A stretch of 64,000 bases of DNA from a gamma proteobacterium symbiont of Taylorina sp. (GTDB lineage: Bacteria; Pseudomonadota; Gammaproteobacteria; GRL18), in assembly GCA_025655455.1 (NCBI GenBank), contig JAHXIV010000031.1, positions 1 through 64,000 of the forward strand, read 5' to 3'. The notes under the pieces were generated by a model. That model was not told where the DNA came from. It ran no database searches and was given only the letters and a program-made list of their open reading frames with translations. The position numbers and the translations under genes were made by a program. Positions within the stretch are counted from its first letter, which is position 1. Each line of letters opens with the position of its first letter. Positions 50,418-59,968 of this stretch are shown piece by piece.

Positions 50418-52586
50418 TCACTTCTGTGTTCTTTTTTTGTTTTGAAATTTCTTTTGTACTTTAGGGCGGTTAACAGGATGCCTTGGACTAGTTTTATGTT
50501 TTTCCTCTGCTGGCACCAGCTGTTTATCACCATCACCAATCAGATCACTTCGTCCCAACTCTCTCAACATCTCACGAATGATGGGCCAGTTTTTAGGATC
50601 ATGATAGCGTAGTAGAGCTTTGTGCAGGCGTCTGATCTTCTCACCTTTTGCAGTAAAGACTTTTTCTGATTTGTAACTGAGTTTTTTCAGAGGATTTCGT
50701 TCACTATGGTACATAGCCGTAGCAGTCGCCATTGGTGAGGGATAAAAATTTTGTACCTGATCAAGTCTGAAATTATTTTCTTTGAGCCATAAAGCAAGAT
50801 TAACCATTTCTTCTATCGTCGTACCAGGATGTGCAGCAATAAAATATGGGATTAAATATTGCTCTTTACCCGCTTCTTTAGAAAATTGTTCAAACATCTG
50901 CTTAAATTCATAATAGCTGTCAATATCAGGCTTCATCATCTTACTCAGAGTACCTTCTTCAGTATGCTCTGGTGCAATTTTTAAATACCCCCCCACATGA
51001 TGAGTCACTAACTCTTTAACATATTCAGGTGAACGTACAGCAAGATCATAGCGCAAACCTGAAGCAACAAAGATTTTTTTGATTCCGGGTAATTTTCTGG
51101 CACGTTGATATAAATGAGTTAAAGGCCCATGATCGGTATTCATGTGAGAACAAATTCTTGGATACACACAGGACAAACGCCGACAAACTGATTCAATTTC
51201 TTTGTCATCACAAGCCAGACGCCACATATTCGCTGTTGGCCCACCCAGGTCTGAAATATAACCTTTGAATTCAGGGACGTTATCCCTGATTTCCTCAATT
51301 TCACGAATGATAGAATCTTCTGAACGATTTTGAATCACTCGTCCTTCATGCTCAGTAATAGAGCAAAAAGTACACCCCCCAAAACAGCCGCGCATAATAT
51401 TAATAGAGAAACGAATCATCTCATAGGCTGGCATTTTTGCTTTTTGATAATCCAGATGCGGTAAGCGTGTATAAGGCAGTTCAAACAGCTCATCCAGTTC
51501 TTCTGTAGTCAGAGGAAATGGTGGTGGATTGAGCCAGACATCATTTCCACCATGTCTCTGTACTAAAGCTCTTGCATTGCCTGGATTGGTTTCCAGATGC
51601 AAAACACGTGAAGCATGAGCATACAGCACCTGATCATTTATGACCTTTTCATAAGAGGGTAAACGAATGACACTATGATTCCTGTCCAGAGACTTAATAA
51701 TTTGTCTAATAGGAATCGCTATTTCCTGTGGAGAATCACTGTCTGATTGAGCCTCAGAACCGGGTTTAGAACAAACATCCTGAGTCATCATTTTATAAGG
51801 ACTGACCACAGCATCCACTTTACCCGGGCGATCAACCCGACTTGAATCAATTTCCATCCAGCCTTTTTGCTGGTGTTTCACCATGTAGGCAGTGCCGCGA
51901 ATATTATCCAGATTTTCTATGGCCTCACCACGAGATAAACGATGAGCAATCTCGGTAATTTGCCGTTCACCATTACCAAAAACCAATAAATCCGCTTTGG
52001 AATCAAACAGTACAGAGCGTCTAACCTTATCCGACCAATAGTCATAGTGTGCTATTCGTCTCAAGCTTGCTTCAATGCCGCCAATTACAACGGGCACATC
52101 AGACCAGGCCTCCTTGCATCGTTGTGTGTATACTATAACCGCTCTATCGGGACGTTTACCGCCAATATCATCCGGAGTATAGGCATCGTCATGACGCAGT
52201 TTTCGATCTGCCGTATAACGATTGATCATAGAATCCATATTGCCGGCAGTAACACCAAAGAATAAATTTGGGCGACCCAAGATTTTAAAGGGTTCACAAC
52301 TTTGCCAGTCCGGTTGGTCAATAATACCCACTCTAAAACCTTGTGATTCCAGTAATCTGCCAATTAATGCCATACCGAAGCTGGGGTGATCCACATAGGC
52401 ATCTCCGCTGACCAGAATGACATCACAGGAATCCCAACCCAGATCCAGCATTTCATCATAGCTGTGGGGTAAATATTGTGCGATGCCATAACACTCCGCC
52501 CAATATTGTTCATAGGAAAAAATATTTTTTAAATGGCTTGCCCTTTTCTTTTGTTTTTTATTATCAGAACTCGTATTAGCACTCAT
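50418..52586 (-). CDS. YgiQ family radical SAM protein
   Basis: This 722-residue protein has the YgiQ N-terminal domain ([18 protein letters not shown]), Gly-Gly-Ile-Glu-Ala-Ser-Leu-Arg-Arg, and the radical SAM cluster motif Cys401-x3-Cys405-x2-Cys408 in Gly-Cys-Phe-Gly-Gly-Cys-Thr-Phe-Cys. Later Lys-Ile-Ala-Pro-Glu-His-Thr and a basic Lys/Pro-rich C-terminal tail follow. The reaction of YgiQ is not established. It lies 18 bases after the flavin reductase gene on the same strand. The length is typical. Confidence 0.93.
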   Translation of the reverse strand: MSANTSSDNKKQKKRASHLKNIFSYEQYWAECYGIAQYLPHSYDEMLDLGWDSCDVILVSGDAYVDHPSFGMALIGRLLESQGFRVGIIDQPDWQSCEPFKILGRPNLFFGVTAGNMDSMINRYTADRKLRHDDAYTPDDIGGKRPDRAVIVYTQRCKEAWSDVPVVIGGIEASLRRIAHYDYWSDKVRRSVLFDSKADLLVFGNGERQITEIAHRLSRGEAIENLDNIRGTAYMVKHQQKGWMEIDSSRVDRPGKVDAVVSPYKMMTQDVCSKPGSEAQSDSDSPQEIAIPIRQIIKSLDRNHSVIRLPSYEKVINDQVLYAHASRVLHLETNPGNARALVQRHGGNDVWLNPPPFPLTTEELDELFELPYTRLPHLDYQKAKMPAYEMIRFSINIMRGCFGGCTFCSITEHEGRVIQNRSEDSIIREIEEIRDNVPEFKGYISDLGGPTANMWRLACDDKEIESVCRRLSCVYPRICSHMNTDHGPLTHLYQRARKLPGIKKIFVASGLRYDLAVRSPEYVKELVTHHVGGYLKIAPEHTEEGTLSKMMKPDIDSYYEFKQMFEQFSKEAGKEQYLIPYFIAAHPGTTIEEMVNLALWLKENNFRLDQVQNFYPSPMATATAMYHSERNPLKKLSYKSEKVFTAKGEKIRRLHKALLRYHDPKNWPIIREMLRELGRSDLIGDGDKQLVPAEEKHKTSPRHPVNRPKVQKKFQNKKRTQK

Positions 52587-52604
52587 GTTTGATATTTCAA
52601 TGTG

Positions 52605-53159
52605 TTACTGATAAGGATCAGCTGTAGGTTTAATCAGTTCGACTTCATTTTTTGGTGGATAATGATATTTCCCGCCAAAAAACAATAAGGGTTTATGATT
52701 GATTTCATTACTATATAGTTCCAGTACCTCACCCACTACAATCCAGTGATCCCCGCCATCATATTGTTTGGTAATTTGACAGGCAAAAGAAGCAATACAG
52801 TCTTTTAAACGCGGAGCTGTAATGGAGGGAGAAAACAGATGTTCATAATGTAAGGGTTCATCGTCAACATCAGTCTTCATCCCTGCATAATAATTGGATA
52901 ACTGTTCCTGATGAATACCAAGAATATTCACCGTAAATTGTGCTCCTTGCTGTACAAATTCTGAAAAAGCAGCATTTTTAGAAGGACAAACCAGTAGCTG
53001 AACGGGTTCTAGCGATAATGAACTCACTGCATTAGCCGTCATACAACGAACTTCACCCTGATGTTCAATGATTAAAACAGTCACACCTGTCGCGAAAAGA
53101 CCAATAGTATTACGATAATTTTTTAACAGTTCAGAATTCATATTTTTTTGTGCTGCCAT
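52605..53159 (-). CDS. flavin reductase family protein
   Basis: This 184-residue split-barrel flavoprotein has Phe-Ala-Thr-Gly-Val-Thr-Val-Leu near the N-terminus, Met-Thr-Ala-Asn-Ala-Val-Ser-Ser-Leu-Ser (the FMN-binding SxS loop), Leu-Leu-Val-Cys and Gln-Phe-Thr-Val-Asn-Ile-Leu. His-Trp-Ile-Val-Val-Gly-Glu-Val follows. It likely reduces FMN or FAD with NAD(P)H, often for a partner monooxygenase; no partner is visible. AGGAAATTT upstream of the ATG fixes the start at 53159. A palindromic repeat copy lies just upstream. Confidence 0.9.
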   Translation of the reverse strand: MAAQKNMNSELLKNYRNTIGLFATGVTVLIIEHQGEVRCMTANAVSSLSLEPVQLLVCPSKNAAFSEFVQQGAQFTVNILGIHQEQLSNYYAGMKTDVDDEPLHYEHLFSPSITAPRLKDCIASFACQITKQYDGGDHWIVVGEVLELYSNEINHKPLLFFGGKYHYPPKNEVELIKPTADPYQ

Positions 53160-53176
53160 AAATTTCCTATGCCATG

Positions 53177-53203
53177 TTTAACCTTGTATATTAAATATAA
53201 AGG
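53177..53203. repeat. 27-bp interspersed palindromic repeat, copy 2
   Basis: Identical over 27 bases to 45928-45954, 7.2 kb away. It lies 17 bases upstream of the flavin reductase start and downstream of the terminator of the sulfur-globule-like gene. The palindrome here extends by two further bases on each side (AACCTT...AAGGTT). Confidence 0.85.
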
Positions 53204-53222
53204 TTTAGCTAAAGTATAATAC

Positions 53223-53273
53223 AAAAAAAAGCCACATGCTCAGCCCTTATCATAGGGTAAGCGTGTGGCTTTA
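53223..53273 (-). terminator. intrinsic terminator of the sulfur-globule-like gene
   Basis: On the minus strand a long stem (AAAGCCACA/TGTGGCTTT plus inner GCT/AGC and CCCT/AGGG pairs) is followed by eight T residues. It lies 22 bases after the stop at 53296. It is a strong Rho-independent terminator, consistent with a highly expressed single gene. Confidence 0.9.
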
Positions 53274-53295
53274 CCAGCTTTAATAATATAATAAA

Positions 53296-53739
53296 TTATT
53301 GTGCTGGAGCTGCTGGAGCCGGAGCTACTGGAGCTGGTGCTGCATAGGGGTTATATCCATAAGGTGCTGGAGCTGGAGCATAACCACCGCCATAAGGATT
53401 ACCATAGCCACCACCGCCGTATGGATTGCCATAACCACCACCACCGTATGGATTGCCATAACCACCACCGCCGTATGGGTTGCCGCCATAACCGCCACCA
53501 TATGGGTTGCCGCCGTAACCACCGCCACCATAGCGATAATAGTCATCGTCATCATCCCAGAAACTTTCCATTTCTTCCATCCAGTATCTTGGATCCCACT
53601 CATCATATGGATTACAATCAGGGATATCGCCATAAGGACCACGACATTCCCAATCACTACCTCCGCCCCAAAATGCTGAAGCATTACCTGCTCCAAGAAG
53701 CAGAGCACTAAAAACTGATGCTGCGATTAATTTTTTCAT
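53296..53739 (-). CDS. sulfur globule-like Gly/Tyr/Pro-repeat exported protein
   Basis: This 147-residue protein has a signal peptide (Leu-Ile-Ala-Ala-Ser-Val-Phe-Ser-Ala-Leu-Leu-Leu, cleavage after Ala-Ser-Ala). A Cys-containing acidic segment follows (Cys at about 32 and 42; Glu/Asp/Trp-rich to about 67), then five or more Gly-Asn-Pro-Tyr-Gly-Gly repeats (about 70-120) and a Pro/Ala-rich end. Composition and layout fit sulfur globule envelope proteins (Sgp), small secreted Gly/Tyr-rich proteins that coat periplasmic sulfur deposits. The repeats are encoded by near-identical 27-base and 24-base DNA units (about 53395-53530). It stands alone with a strong terminator. The assignment is by composition only. 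Confidence 0.7.
   Translation of the reverse strand: MKKLIAASVFSALLLGAGNASAFWGGGSDWECRGPYGDIPDCNPYDEWDPRYWMEEMESFWDDDDDYYRYGGGGYGGNPYGGGYGGNPYGGGGYGNPYGGGGYGNPYGGGGYGNPYGGGYAPAPAPYGYNPYAAPAPVAPAPAAPAQ
53395..53530. repeat. tandem coding repeats in the sulfur-globule-like gene
   Basis: About five consecutive 24- or 27-base units encode Gly-Asn-Pro-Tyr-Gly-Gly-(Gly)-Gly-Tyr. The central units are nearly identical in DNA, suggesting recent slippage or unequal crossing over. Repeat number may vary between strains. Confidence 0.8.
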
Positions 53740-53865
53740 TTTCTCTCCTGATTTTTTTAATATTTATAATGTGTTACTTACTATAACACTAAACAACTTA
53801 TCTTTTCATTTATTCTATTAGTTTAATTTAAATAAACTAACGCTTAATAAGTATTTGCTAATATA

Positions 53866-54279
53866 TCATATTACTAATATTGAATTCAACCTAATTTTTA
53901 TCTTTTTTACCTCTTCTTGTGTATAAATCTTTTTTTTATCTGCCCCCCATACCACACCGGGCCAATACGGATCGGTTTGATAACGACCGACAACATGAAT
54001 ATGCATCTGACTGACAATATTTCCAATAGCGGCTACATTGAGTTTATCAACTTTGTACTCAGTCATAATAAATTCTGATAAATGATTAATTTTCTCAAAA
54101 ATCTCTGATTGAAACTTTTTATCTAATTGAAATAATTCTGTTTTATCTGTTTTTGGCACGAAGATAAACCATGGGATCAGACTGTTATTTAACAATAATA
54201 TCAAAAATTGTTCAGATTCAGATAAAACAAAACAGTCATTTTGTAAGCGACTGTCCAGTTTAAATTGCTCTTTTATCAC
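53866..54279 (-). CDS. HIT family protein
   Basis: This 137-residue protein has the histidine-triad motif Gln-Met-His-Ile-His-Val-Val-Gly-Arg (about residues 93-101). The third His of the classic HxHxH-type motif is not at the usual spot, so the triad is reduced. Upstream are Pro-Trp-Phe-Ile-Phe-Val-Pro-Lys and a helix with Val-Ala-Ala-Ile-Gly-Asn, both typical of the fold. HIT proteins hydrolyse nucleotide conjugates; the substrate is unknown. It lies nine bases after the RND pump gene and is probably the last gene of that operon. Confidence 0.85.
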   Translation of the reverse strand: MIKEQFKLDSRLQNDCFVLSESEQFLILLLNNSLIPWFIFVPKTDKTELFQLDKKFQSEIFEKINHLSEFIMTEYKVDKLNVAAIGNIVSQMHIHVVGRYQTDPYWPGVVWGADKKKIYTQEEVKKIKIRLNSILVI

Positions 54280-54288
54280 TATAGTTTC

Positions 54289-57200
54289 CTAAACATAAAA
54301 TTGTCTGACTTTAAAATGAATCGATTCATGGATAGACAAAAACACCGGGATAATAATTAACACTAAAACAGTGGCAAAGGCCAGACCAAAAGCAATTGAT
54401 ACTGCCATGGGAATGAGGAACTGAGCCTGTAAGGAGGTTTCAAACAACAGAGGAGTCAGACCTGCAATGGTTGTTAAAGAGGTTAACAATACTGCTCTCA
54501 AACGTTGCACAGATGCTTCAATCAAAGCATCATTTACTATCATGCCTTTATCACGCAGGTGTTTATAAAATGTGACCAGAATAATCGAATCATTCACAAC
54601 AATACCCGAAAGTCCAAAAATACCAAAAAATGACAATAAAGTCAGATCAATACCCTGTATCCAATGTCCCCAGATAGCCCCCACCAAGCCAAAAGGAATA
54701 ATCGCCATGACCACCAGAGGCCAGCCATAGGAGGAAAAGACCCAGGCCAGCACAATGTAGATTAAAGTCAGTCCTAATAAACCGCCCTGCTTCATATCCA
54801 ACATTGTCTCTTTTTGATCAGCTGCGCGTCCCTCAAGGCTGTAATTTATCCAGTATTTCTGCTGTAAGTCTAATAATATTTCTTCTTCCAGTGACGTGGT
54901 AATCTGATTGACATTATTCACATCTGAATTCACTTCAGCTGTCACTTCTATAGCGATTTCACCTTCAGCATGTCGTAAAACTTCAAAACCGTGTCTGACC
55001 GTCCACTGAGCAACACTGGTCAATGGCACAAATTCTCCATCAGGCGTTCTGATATTAATTCGTTCCAGTGTATTGATCTGATCCCGCTCATATTCAGGTA
55101 ATTGAACACGAACTTCTACCTCATCAGCACCATCCTGAAAAATTTGCACCAGTTGACCATCAAAAGCAGTTCTAAGCTGTTGACCAATATCCGCAACCGT
55201 CAGGCCTAAAATCGCCCCTGCAGGTTTGAGTGTATAGATCAGCTGTTCCTTACCATAAGGCATATCATCATCAACTCCGTAGACACCTTCTATTGTTGAT
55301 AATGCCTGCTTCAACTCATTGGCTGCTTTTTTCAATTTGTCATTATCAGAGCCACTTAGACGTATGGCAATATCACTCCCCTGTGGTCCTGTTTTACGTG
55401 ATATGATAGTAATATTGTCAATGCCTGCCGGCTGTTCTAATTTATTTTTCCAATGTTCAATAAATTGCGGGTTACGTATGCTGCGCTGATCTGACTCCAC
55501 TAACTGCAAAAAGATAGCGCCCAACTGATCACCGCTCTTGCGTGAATTGCCGCCGCTAAAGGAACTACCGCTGATGGTAACAGTCATATCAATGATACCT
55601 CCGCCTAATTCTTCATTCGTTTCTATCAGCTTTTCTTCCATGTGTTTTAAATAAGCTTCCGTTTTTTTACGCGAAGTACCTGAAACAAAACTCACATTCG
55701 CATAGACAATCTGTGACTCCGGTGAAGGAAAAAAGGTAAAATGAATTCGTCCTCCAGCAACCAAAGCAACCGTCATAATAAGGCTGGACAAGAGTAATGC
55801 CAGAACAATACTGCGATGATTCAAAGCCCAGCGAATGACACGGCGAAATTTTTTCTGGCGAAAATTATCAAAAGCCAGGTCAAACCATGTGCGAAAGTTA
55901 AAGCTGTTTTTTGCTGCAGCTTGTTTCTGTTTTTTGCTCTCAGCATAGCTATGAGAAAATGAATTACGCAAATGCCCCGGTAAGACAAAAAAGCTTTCCA
56001 CCAGTGAAGCCAGAATGACACAAATTACAATTAAGGGAATATCAAACAATATATTGCCCATAATACCGCCAATCATCATCAAGGGTAAAAATGCAGCAAT
56101 GGTCGTCAGAGAAGAAGCAACGACTGGTATAAACATTCGTCTGGCTCCTCCCTCTGCCGCCATTAAGGGCGCTTCACCCTCCTGATAATGTGTCAGAGCA
56201 TCTTCACCCACTACAATCGCATCATCAACAATAATCCCTAATGCCATAATCAAACCAAACAGGCTGATCATATTGATGGTTCCTCCAACCGCATAGAGAA
56301 TAGCCAAAGTAGCCATAAATGACACGGGAATTCCTATCGCAACCCAGAAAGCAACTCTTGCATTGAGAAAAAGATAGAGGATCAACACCACTAAAATTAA
56401 GCCGCCACCACCATTTTTTAATAATAAATAAATGCGATCACGGATCATCTGCCAACTTTCATCAAACACTTCCAGTTTAATATTAGGTGGTAAAACGCCC
56501 TGTTTTTCTATTAACCATTGTTTAAATATTTCTGCAGCCTGCAGTGCATTACCCCCTTCTGTTCTTTGCAATGCCAGCTCAGCCACTGACTGATCATCTT
56601 TAATGCGAAACACACCACTGCTGTCAGCTTGTCGTTTAATACTCGCAACATCACCCAGACGAACCAAATCAGTATTATTACTCACAATAGGAATTTGAGA
56701 AAATTCATATTCACTACGAGCCTGCTCCAGACTACGTAATTCCTTTGCATTTTGCTGACCGCCAATGGTACCTGCCGGCATATCCTGACTAAACTGACTA
56801 ATCCTTGTACTAATTTCATTGAGTGTCAGGCCAAGGTTTTGCAAATTTTCAATAGAGATTTCGATGTTAACCTGCTCATCGGGCAAGCCATTGATTTCAA
56901 CCTTATCAATTCCCCGCCGTGTTAATTCCAGTTCAAATTGATTGGCCAGTAATCTTAATTCATGAAAATTATCTAAACCCGACAATATAATTTTGGCAAT
57001 GCCTTCATATCGAATGAGGGTTTCCACCTGTGGCTGTTCTGCATCCTTGGGTAAGTTACGAAACTCAGCCACTTTTTGCTTCACTTTATCCAGAGCAAGA
57101 ATCATATCTGCCCCTTCATAGAATTCCAGCTGAATAGAACAGACATCCTGTGCCGATGTTGATGTCATATTTTTAATATTATCAACTGATTTAAGAGATT

Positions 57201-57405
57201 GCTCCAGAGGTATGGTAATGCCCTTTTCCACATCTTCTGCACTGGCACCACTCCAGATAACACGAACGCTCACACGATCCAGCTCAAAGGTTGGAAAAAA
57301 TTGAATATTGAGTTTTGACAGGGCATAGATACCGCTGATGATCATAATAATCATCAGCAGATTAGCAGCCACCTTGTGATGTGCAAATATAGACAGAATT
57401 TTCAT
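54289..57405 (-). CDS. RND efflux transporter permease
   Basis: This 1038-residue protein has the RND layout: TM1 at the N-terminus, then a large periplasmic loop (about 35-330), and TM2-6 including Gly-Leu-Ile-Met-Ala-Leu-Gly-Ile-Ile-Val-Asp-Asp-Ala-Ile with the proton-relay Asp pair (about 400). A second periplasmic loop and TM7-12 follow. The N-terminal Asn-Ile-Gln-Phe-Phe-Pro is typical of the HAE-type subgroup. It exports unidentified substrates with the adaptor encoded immediately upstream, whose stop overlaps its start by four bases. No outer-membrane factor gene is in this operon, so TolC-like protein must come from elsewhere. Confidence 0.93.
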   Translation of the reverse strand: MKILSIFAHHKVAANLLMIIMIISGIYALSKLNIQFFPTFELDRVSVRVIWSGASAEDVEKGITIPLEQSLKSVDNIKNMTSTSAQDVCSIQLEFYEGADMILALDKVKQKVAEFRNLPKDAEQPQVETLIRYEGIAKIILSGLDNFHELRLLANQFELELTRRGIDKVEINGLPDEQVNIEISIENLQNLGLTLNEISTRISQFSQDMPAGTIGGQQNAKELRSLEQARSEYEFSQIPIVSNNTDLVRLGDVASIKRQADSSGVFRIKDDQSVAELALQRTEGGNALQAAEIFKQWLIEKQGVLPPNIKLEVFDESWQMIRDRIYLLLKNGGGGLILVVLILYLFLNARVAFWVAIGIPVSFMATLAILYAVGGTINMISLFGLIMALGIIVDDAIVVGEDALTHYQEGEAPLMAAEGGARRMFIPVVASSLTTIAAFLPLMMIGGIMGNILFDIPLIVICVILASLVESFFVLPGHLRNSFSHSYAESKKQKQAAAKNSFNFRTWFDLAFDNFRQKKFRRVIRWALNHRSIVLALLLSSLIMTVALVAGGRIHFTFFPSPESQIVYANVSFVSGTSRKKTEAYLKHMEEKLIETNEELGGGIIDMTVTISGSSFSGGNSRKSGDQLGAIFLQLVESDQRSIRNPQFIEHWKNKLEQPAGIDNITIISRKTGPQGSDIAIRLSGSDNDKLKKAANELKQALSTIEGVYGVDDDMPYGKEQLIYTLKPAGAILGLTVADIGQQLRTAFDGQLVQIFQDGADEVEVRVQLPEYERDQINTLERINIRTPDGEFVPLTSVAQWTVRHGFEVLRHAEGEIAIEVTAEVNSDVNNVNQITTSLEEEILLDLQQKYWINYSLEGRAADQKETMLDMKQGGLLGLTLIYIVLAWVFSSYGWPLVVMAIIPFGLVGAIWGHWIQGIDLTLLSFFGIFGLSGIVVNDSIILVTFYKHLRDKGMIVNDALIEASVQRLRAVLLTSLTTIAGLTPLLFETSLQAQFLIPMAVSIAFGLAFATVLVLIIIPVFLSIHESIHFKVRQFYV

Positions 57406-58673
57406 TGGTCAGTTAGTTCAACACTATTTTTTTCAGCAATAGTTTTAACTTTAAGCCCGGAAAAGGCATTAGGTAGATGAGTCGATAAAATAACATCACC
57501 GGAGTGCAGTTCATCACTTTTAATCAGTAGTTGAACCTGCTCATTTTGTTGATATTCACCAATACTTTCTACTTTGACCGACTGCAGGCGTTTATCCACA
57601 ATCTTATAAAGACGATCAGCTCCATACATTGCCTGAAAAGGGACTTTGATTAAGTTTTTCTGTGCCGCTCTTTGTAGATTAACCACGGCAATAGAGCCAA
57701 TTCTTAAATAGGTTCTGCTTGTTTGAGCTGAATTTGGAGCAAGCACTGAAAAGATAGCATCGACACCACTGGCTTGTCCTTCTCCAGATAATCGTTCAAG
57801 TAACACAGATATTTGACGTCCACCAATAGAAGCTGTCCCCTTTAATGCTTTACCATTGATCAAATTTTGCTGAATTTCATGAAGAATACTGATAGGCAGT
57901 TTAGCCCGAATTTCCAGTCGTTCCAAAGAATAAAAACTCAGCAGTTTTTCATTACCATTAACTCGGTCACCCCGTGCTACATTGACTTTAGCAACAATTC
58001 CGTTAAATGGTGCAATAATTTTGCTACGCTTCAAAGCCAAATGACTTTTCAGCAAGTCAGCCTCCGCCTGCAGCAGACGAGCCTGTAATTGTTCCATACG
58101 TGCTGAATGCTCATTCACTGAAAATTGCATTAAATTATAACTTAAACGCTGTTTCACAAATTGCTGCATTGCCTGATCAGTTTCAGAAATCGACCCCAGA
58201 TTTTGACTTTTTACTTTTTCAGAGCGTGATAGAGCCTGTTCACTGAGTTTTAATAACTTTTTCTCACTAGCCAGAGAATTAATATTAAATTCATGACGTA
58301 ACTGTTCACTTTTGATCAAAGCCTTAAGCTCATTCACCTTACCTTGAGCCTGTTTTACCACCGGTTCAAAATCAGCTTGATCTAACACCAGCATGAGTTG
58401 ATCTTTTTCAATAAACTGGCCTTCTTTAATCAGAACTTTTTCTACCTGGCTTGCTGCTGGTGCCGCAGCATTCAATAATTCAGAACTTTCAATTTTACCG
58501 TATAAGGTCATACCGGGTGAGAGCGTTTGTTTTTCGATAATCGTTTGTTCAACACGCCAGACATGCTCCTTAAATTCAATATCTGCTGTCTTGTCTTTAG
58601 ACATCAACATCCATTTGAAAAAAACCAGTGCCAGAAGCAAAATAATAATTGGTATAAATAATTTTTTTAACAT
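57402..58673 (-). CDS. RND efflux periplasmic adaptor subunit
   Basis: This 423-residue membrane-fusion protein has an N-terminal membrane anchor (about 5-22), a lipoyl/barrel-sandwich half (Val-Leu-Ile-Lys-Glu-Gly-Gln-Phe-Ile) and a long alpha hairpin (about 105-215). The second lipoyl half has Ala-Pro-Phe-Asn-Gly-Ile-Val-Ala-Lys-Val and Gly-Asp-Arg-Val-Asn-Gly. Beta-barrel and membrane-proximal domains follow. It joins the inner-membrane pump to an outer-membrane channel. Its start overlaps the DUF523 gene end by seven bases. Confidence 0.92.
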   Translation of the reverse strand: MLKKLFIPIIILLLALVFFKWMLMSKDKTADIEFKEHVWRVEQTIIEKQTLSPGMTLYGKIESSELLNAAAPAASQVEKVLIKEGQFIEKDQLMLVLDQADFEPVVKQAQGKVNELKALIKSEQLRHEFNINSLASEKKLLKLSEQALSRSEKVKSQNLGSISETDQAMQQFVKQRLSYNLMQFSVNEHSARMEQLQARLLQAEADLLKSHLALKRSKIIAPFNGIVAKVNVARGDRVNGNEKLLSFYSLERLEIRAKLPISILHEIQQNLINGKALKGTASIGGRQISVLLERLSGEGQASGVDAIFSVLAPNSAQTSRTYLRIGSIAVVNLQRAAQKNLIKVPFQAMYGADRLYKIVDKRLQSVKVESIGEYQQNEQVQLLIKSDELHSGDVILSTHLPNAFSGLKVKTIAEKNSVELTDQ

Positions 58674-59161
58674 GTTTCATCAACTATCATTAATTGAGGT
58701 TTATATTCGAGTATTGTCTTTACAAATATGCCTGAACTAACAGCAATTTGCACCACTTTTTGTCCAGATCGTTCAAATAACGGCGTAGACTGATATCCAC
58801 AACTGGGTGATTTTGATTTGACCACATAATAATTAATATCAGGATACAGCTGCAGGAAATCATTGGCATAAGATTTTAACCTTTCTGTCAAATCCCATGT
58901 GTGATCTTCAACACCAAGAACACAAATTTGTTTGTTTTTATTTCTAACCAGCTGGATTTTTGCTCTTGGAACACCCAGACCAATACCGACTTCAGGGCAA
59001 AAGGGGACAAACTCCACTTGTTTGAAATCAATCCCCAGTTGTTCAGAAATTAAACATTGTTCCAGTATAGGAAGCAGTTTAGCGTCATAACGCACTTTAT
59101 GTCCGCATAAACAGGCACTCACTGCAATTTGATATTTTTTAGTCGTAGTATTTCTAATCAA
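58667..59161 (-). CDS. DUF523 family protein
   Basis: This 164-residue protein has DUF523 hallmarks: Ser-Ala-Cys-Leu-Cys-Gly-His-Lys-Val-Arg-Tyr-Asp near the N-terminus, Cys-Pro-Glu-Val-Gly-Ile-Gly-Leu-Gly-Val-Pro-Arg, and Lys-Ser-Lys-Ser-Pro-Ser-Cys-Gly. These Cys are probably metal or cluster ligands. The function is unknown; related domains act in thiouracil or sulfur handling. The start appears to be TTG at 59161, since no ATG lies before the conserved part, and the ribosome-binding site is weak. It lies 22 bases after the TPR lipoprotein gene. Confidence 0.85.
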   Translation of the reverse strand: MIRNTTTKKYQIAVSACLCGHKVRYDAKLLPILEQCLISEQLGIDFKQVEFVPFCPEVGIGLGVPRAKIQLVRNKNKQICVLGVEDHTWDLTERLKSYANDFLQLYPDINYYVVKSKSPSCGYQSTPLFERSGQKVVQIAVSSGIFVKTILEYKPQLMIVDETC

Positions 59162-59183
59162 GCGTCATATTCTTAATTGGAAT

Positions 59184-59717
59184 TTAATATTGTTGAGCTT
59201 TATCAGGCTCACCCAGTTCAATATAACTCTGCTTAATCACTTTTTTATTATTAGCAATAAGCTGCCGATTGTTTATTGTCAGGTTAGTTGATTTTAATGC
59301 CTGCTGAATTGCCTGTTGATAATTTTCCTGATAAAAATTAACCACTGCCATATTATGCCAGAGCCTGGCATTACCCGGTTCAATACGCAGAGCACGTTTT
59401 AGATAGTTTTCTGCATCAACATACTGATTATTGTTAAGCGCCTGTTTTGATCTGGATAATAAATCAACAACCGCCTGACGACTGGCAGGGATAGAATTAT
59501 GTTTTTTTGCAGCAGGCTGATGTGCCCGATCCAATGCTGCTGTTGTAATCAGCTTTGGTTGGGATGTATCCTCATAATGAACAGTATTATTATTCACTGT
59601 TGTTTTGTTGATTACTGGTGCTGAATAAGGTTCAGACCCGGTTCTCGTATAATTAGGAGATGAACAGGCATTCATCAATGGTAGAAAAAGTATCAGACTT
59701 ATTATATTTTTTAACAT
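59184..59717 (-). CDS. TPR-containing lipoprotein
   Basis: From the ATG at 59717 (a TTG five codons earlier is also possible) the 177-residue protein has a lipobox Leu-Met-Asn-Ala-Cys at about residue 17. A Thr/Asn-rich linker follows, then two TPR-type repeats (about 80-155) with Asn-Asn-Gln-Tyr-Val-Asp-Ala-Glu-Asn-Tyr-Leu-Lys-Arg-Ala-Leu and Pro-Gly-Asn-Ala-Arg-Leu-Trp-His-Asn. It is a likely outer-membrane-anchored scaffold. It is the first gene of the operon leading to the RND pump, so it may assist that complex. Confidence 0.83.
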   Translation of the reverse strand: MLKNIISLILFLPLMNACSSPNYTRTGSEPYSAPVINKTTVNNNTVHYEDTSQPKLITTAALDRAHQPAAKKHNSIPASRQAVVDLLSRSKQALNNNQYVDAENYLKRALRIEPGNARLWHNMAVVNFYQENYQQAIQQALKSTNLTINNRQLIANNKKVIKQSYIELGEPDKAQQY

Positions 59718-59903
59718 TATTTGTTTTCTCAATCGGGTATTTAGCTAAATATCCCGGTCAAATATATTGATACCCGGATTTATTCATAGTAATAGTTTAG
59801 ATAGACTGAATCTTTATTCTAAAGTGGATTATGCATTATATCCAGTTAACTGTTAGCTTCTGGTGTTGGTGTGTTGGTATGTTCGGTATTGTTCATAAAC
59901 AAG

Positions 59904-59948
59904 AAAACCGCTACAAACCCTTTACAATATAGGTCTTTGGCGGTTTTT
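59904..59948 (-). terminator. terminator hairpin downstream of rubredoxin
   Basis: AAAACCGC at 59904-59911 pairs with GCGGTTTT at 59940-59947, with internal pairing near ACC/GGT. On the minus strand four T residues end the stem, and on the plus strand the stem runs into TTTTTA, so it could act in either direction. It lies 21 bases after the rubredoxin stop and upstream of the TPR lipoprotein operon. Confidence 0.6.
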
Positions 59949-59968
59949 ATCTCGAATTGTCAGAGGTG

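Noticed and set aside
53395-53530. Regular 24-27 bp repeats as a possible CRISPR array
   Set aside because: The repeats are contiguous without unique spacers and encode a Gly-Asn-Pro-Tyr-Gly-Gly protein repeat in frame.
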